6,164 bases of DNA from Rickettsiales bacterium (GTDB lineage: Bacteria > Pseudomonadota > Alphaproteobacteria > Rickettsiales > UBA1997). A model generated the notes under the pieces. It was not told where the DNA came from, made no database searches, and saw only the letters and a program-made list of their open reading frames with translations. Positions 5,265 through 6,164 of the stretch are shown here, piece after piece (position 1 is the stretch's first letter; every line of letters begins with the position of its first letter). The position numbers were made by a program, and so were the translations under genes. The stretch covers positions 1 through 6,164 of the forward strand of contig JAIRSX010000077.1 of assembly GCA_031255235.1 (NCBI GenBank), read 5' to 3'.

Positions 5265-5924
5265 TCAATCGTTGTCGATTAAAGTATATAATTTATCAAT
5301 CAATTCTTGTTTAGTATCACAGAATTGTATTCTATCAATATCCTCTTGCTTGATTGTTTTATCTGCTAAAAAAGTTTCAAAATTAAACACACCTTTATAA
5401 AAATCCGATGGATACACAAAAACAGGAATATTTGGAATTTTATTAGTTTGTATTAAAGTGAACACTTCAAACATTTCATCCATAGTTCCAAAACCACCTT
5501 TAAAAATTATGATTGCTTTTGAATATTCCATCATAAGCGCCTTTCTTGCTGGAAAAGTTCTCATCATGCTTGATGCTTCTTTATTTACAAATGGCGATTG
5601 ATCTTTTTCAGTTTCATGTGCTAAAACAAGTGAAATACCAGCACAATTTCCACCATTTTCATATGCACCCTTTAACCAAGCAGTCATGACTGATGGTCCC
5701 CCACCAGTTATAAAACCAATATCCTTTCCCTTTTCTTTAATTCTCTTAGCACATAAAGCAGAAATTTCAACGATTTCTTTGTAATGTTCTGAATCTGATG
5801 GAATTCTCGCACTACCAAAAGCAGTAATACTTTTAGGAAAATTAGATTTAACTAACTTTTCCTTTCCTATCCTATAATCTTCCGTAACTTGAAGTAATAT
5901 CTCTTCCATTGGACTACTTGCCAT
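5265..5924 (-). CDS. LOG-family Rossmann-fold protein (TIGR00730-type nucleotide phosphoribohydrolase)
   Basis: 219 residues from the chosen start. Motifs of the LOG / lysine-decarboxylase-like family are present: AFGSARIP (residues 35-42), FITGGGPSVMTA (71-82), the arginine-bearing SSMMRTFPARKALMM (118-132) and KGGFGTMDEMFE (142-153), the family PGGxGTxxE motif with Lys in place of the first Pro. Arg127 and Glu150 are spaced as expected for the catalytic pair. Characterised members hydrolyse nucleoside 5'-monophosphates (AMP-type or cytokinin nucleotides) to base and ribose 5-phosphate; in bacteria without cytokinins a role in purine monophosphate turnover is likely. Despite old annotations it is not a lysine decarboxylase. 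I prefer the ATG at 5924 because GGAGG lies 5 bases before it; an in-frame ATG at 5936 would add MEGF but its own GAGG lies at the predicted transcript end. It has a good promoter and is followed by fba after 54 bases. Confidence 0.85.
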   Translation of the reverse strand: MASSPMEEILLQVTEDYRIGKEKLVKSNFPKSITAFGSARIPSDSEHYKEIVEISALCAKRIKEKGKDIGFITGGGPSVMTAWLKGAYENGGNCAGISLVLAHETEKDQSPFVNKEASSMMRTFPARKALMMEYSKAIIIFKGGFGTMDEMFEVFTLIQTNKIPNIPVFVYPSDFYKGVFNFETFLADKTIKQEDIDRIQFCDTKQELIDKLYTLIDND

Positions 5925-5929
5925 AAAAC

Positions 5930-5934
5930 CCTCC
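5930..5934 (-). promoter_or_regulatory. Shine-Dalgarno GGAGG deciding the LOG-gene start
   Basis: GGAGG on the minus strand lies 5 bases before the ATG at 5924 and overlaps the alternative ATG at 5936 (ATGGAGGG). It is the only strong Shine-Dalgarno seen before any gene in the window. Confidence 0.6.
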
Positions 5935-5954
5935 ATTTTAAATGTTCCTCTGTC

Positions 5955-5982
5955 AATATAAAGTGTTTTTTTAAAAAGTCAA
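5955..5982 (-). promoter_or_regulatory. Sigma70-type promoter for the LOG-family gene
   Basis: On the minus strand TTGACT (5977-5982) is followed after 16 bases by TATATT (5955-5960, 5 of 6). Initiation is expected near 5948, leaving about 23 bases to the preferred start at 5924. Hexamer and spacing are the same as in the xseB promoter. Confidence 0.6.
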
Positions 5983-6012
5983 CAAATGAATTCTATATCG
6001 GGATTGACTAAT

Positions 6013-6044
6013 AAAAGGTTGATTTAATAAATTAACAACTTTTT
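6013..6044. repeat. Inverted repeat overlapping a plus-strand promoter
   Basis: AAAAGGTTG (6013-6021) pairs with CAACTTTTT (6036-6044) over nine positions, one being a G-T wobble, around a 14-base AT-only loop. The right arm overlaps the -35 box of the plus-strand promoter at 6032-6059, so it could be an operator; chance pairing in AT-rich DNA is possible. Confidence 0.35.
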
Positions 6045-6059
6045 CAAGCAATGTATAAT
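6032..6059 (+). promoter_or_regulatory. Plus-strand promoter firing into the pyrimidine tract
   Basis: TTAACA (6032-6037, 5 of 6) is separated by 16 bases from a perfect TATAAT (6054-6059). Initiation near 6066 would make a transcript starting inside the C/T-rich tract and leaving the window. It is divergent from the LOG-family promoter, which suggests a plus-strand gene beyond the right edge. Confidence 0.5.
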
Positions 6060-6060
6060 T

Positions 6061-6164
6061 CTCCCTTCTCTCTCCACTCTCTCCTTTCTTTCACCTCTCT
6101 TTTCTCCTCTCTTTTCCTCTCTTCTCCCTACCTCTCTTCTTCTTCCTTCTTTTTTCTTCTTCCT
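6061..6164. repeat. 104-base polypyrimidine / polypurine low-complexity tract
   Basis: The last 104 bases contain 46 C, 55 T, 3 A (at 6076, 6093 and 6130) and no G, an abrupt change from the AT-rich sequence before. CCTCTCTT recurs at 6094, 6106, 6116 and 6131, and the end drifts into TTC/TCT triplets. No coding signal is convincing. It runs to the window edge, so its full length is unknown. Homopurine-homopyrimidine tracts can form triplex DNA, but an assembly-edge or library artefact is equally possible. Confidence 0.85.

Noticed and set aside
6061..6164. CRISPR array or tandem-repeat gene in the pyrimidine tract
   Set aside because: The CCTCTCTT words are unevenly spaced (12, 10 and 15 bases) with no unique spacers, and the tract shows no coding pattern.

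Overview
This is a 6.2-kb AT-rich piece of what looks like an alphaproteobacterial chromosome, probably from a reduced or host-associated lineage. The main lineage clue is an FzlA-type GST-fold protein whose C-terminal PPPHY..(L/V)DF tail is, as far as I know, an alphaproteobacterial signature. The low GC, short intergenic gaps, scarcity of Shine-Dalgarno sequences and a stripped-down glutamine-synthetase relative fit genome reduction, but the exact order cannot be named from this window.

Layout, left half (minus strand, reading right to left from the 2.82-3.00 kb divergent region): xseB (exonuclease VII small subunit), an ABC-2-type membrane permease, fzlA, then a divergent glutamine-synthetase-like gene that runs off position 1. 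The fzlA stop and the GS-like start share a base (TAATG), so the two are probably translationally coupled. fzlA also seems to have its own promoter, whose -35 overlaps the permease stop codon. Right half: mreB on the plus strand, with no mreC after it; then, convergent on the minus strand, a LOG-family (TIGR00730-type) nucleotide-processing protein followed by class II fructose-bisphosphate aldolase. A long imperfect hairpin between mreB and fba is placed to terminate fba.

The genes mix housekeeping (DNA repair, glycolysis, nucleotide handling) with cell shape: MreB for elongation and FzlA for constriction lie about 1.3 kb apart on opposite strands. Candidate sigma70-type promoters share a 16-bp spacer, and three have the same -35, TTGACT (upstream of xseB, fzlA and the LOG gene). 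The window ends in a 104-base, almost pure pyrimidine tract (46 C, 55 T, 3 A, no G), preceded by a good plus-strand promoter; this is either an assembly-edge artefact or an unusual leader.

The two items most worth following are the GS-like protein, which keeps five of the six expected metal-ligand positions but has Gln for the metal-binding His, and its coupling to a division gene. No RNA genes, insertion sequences, CRISPR arrays or prophage genes were seen.
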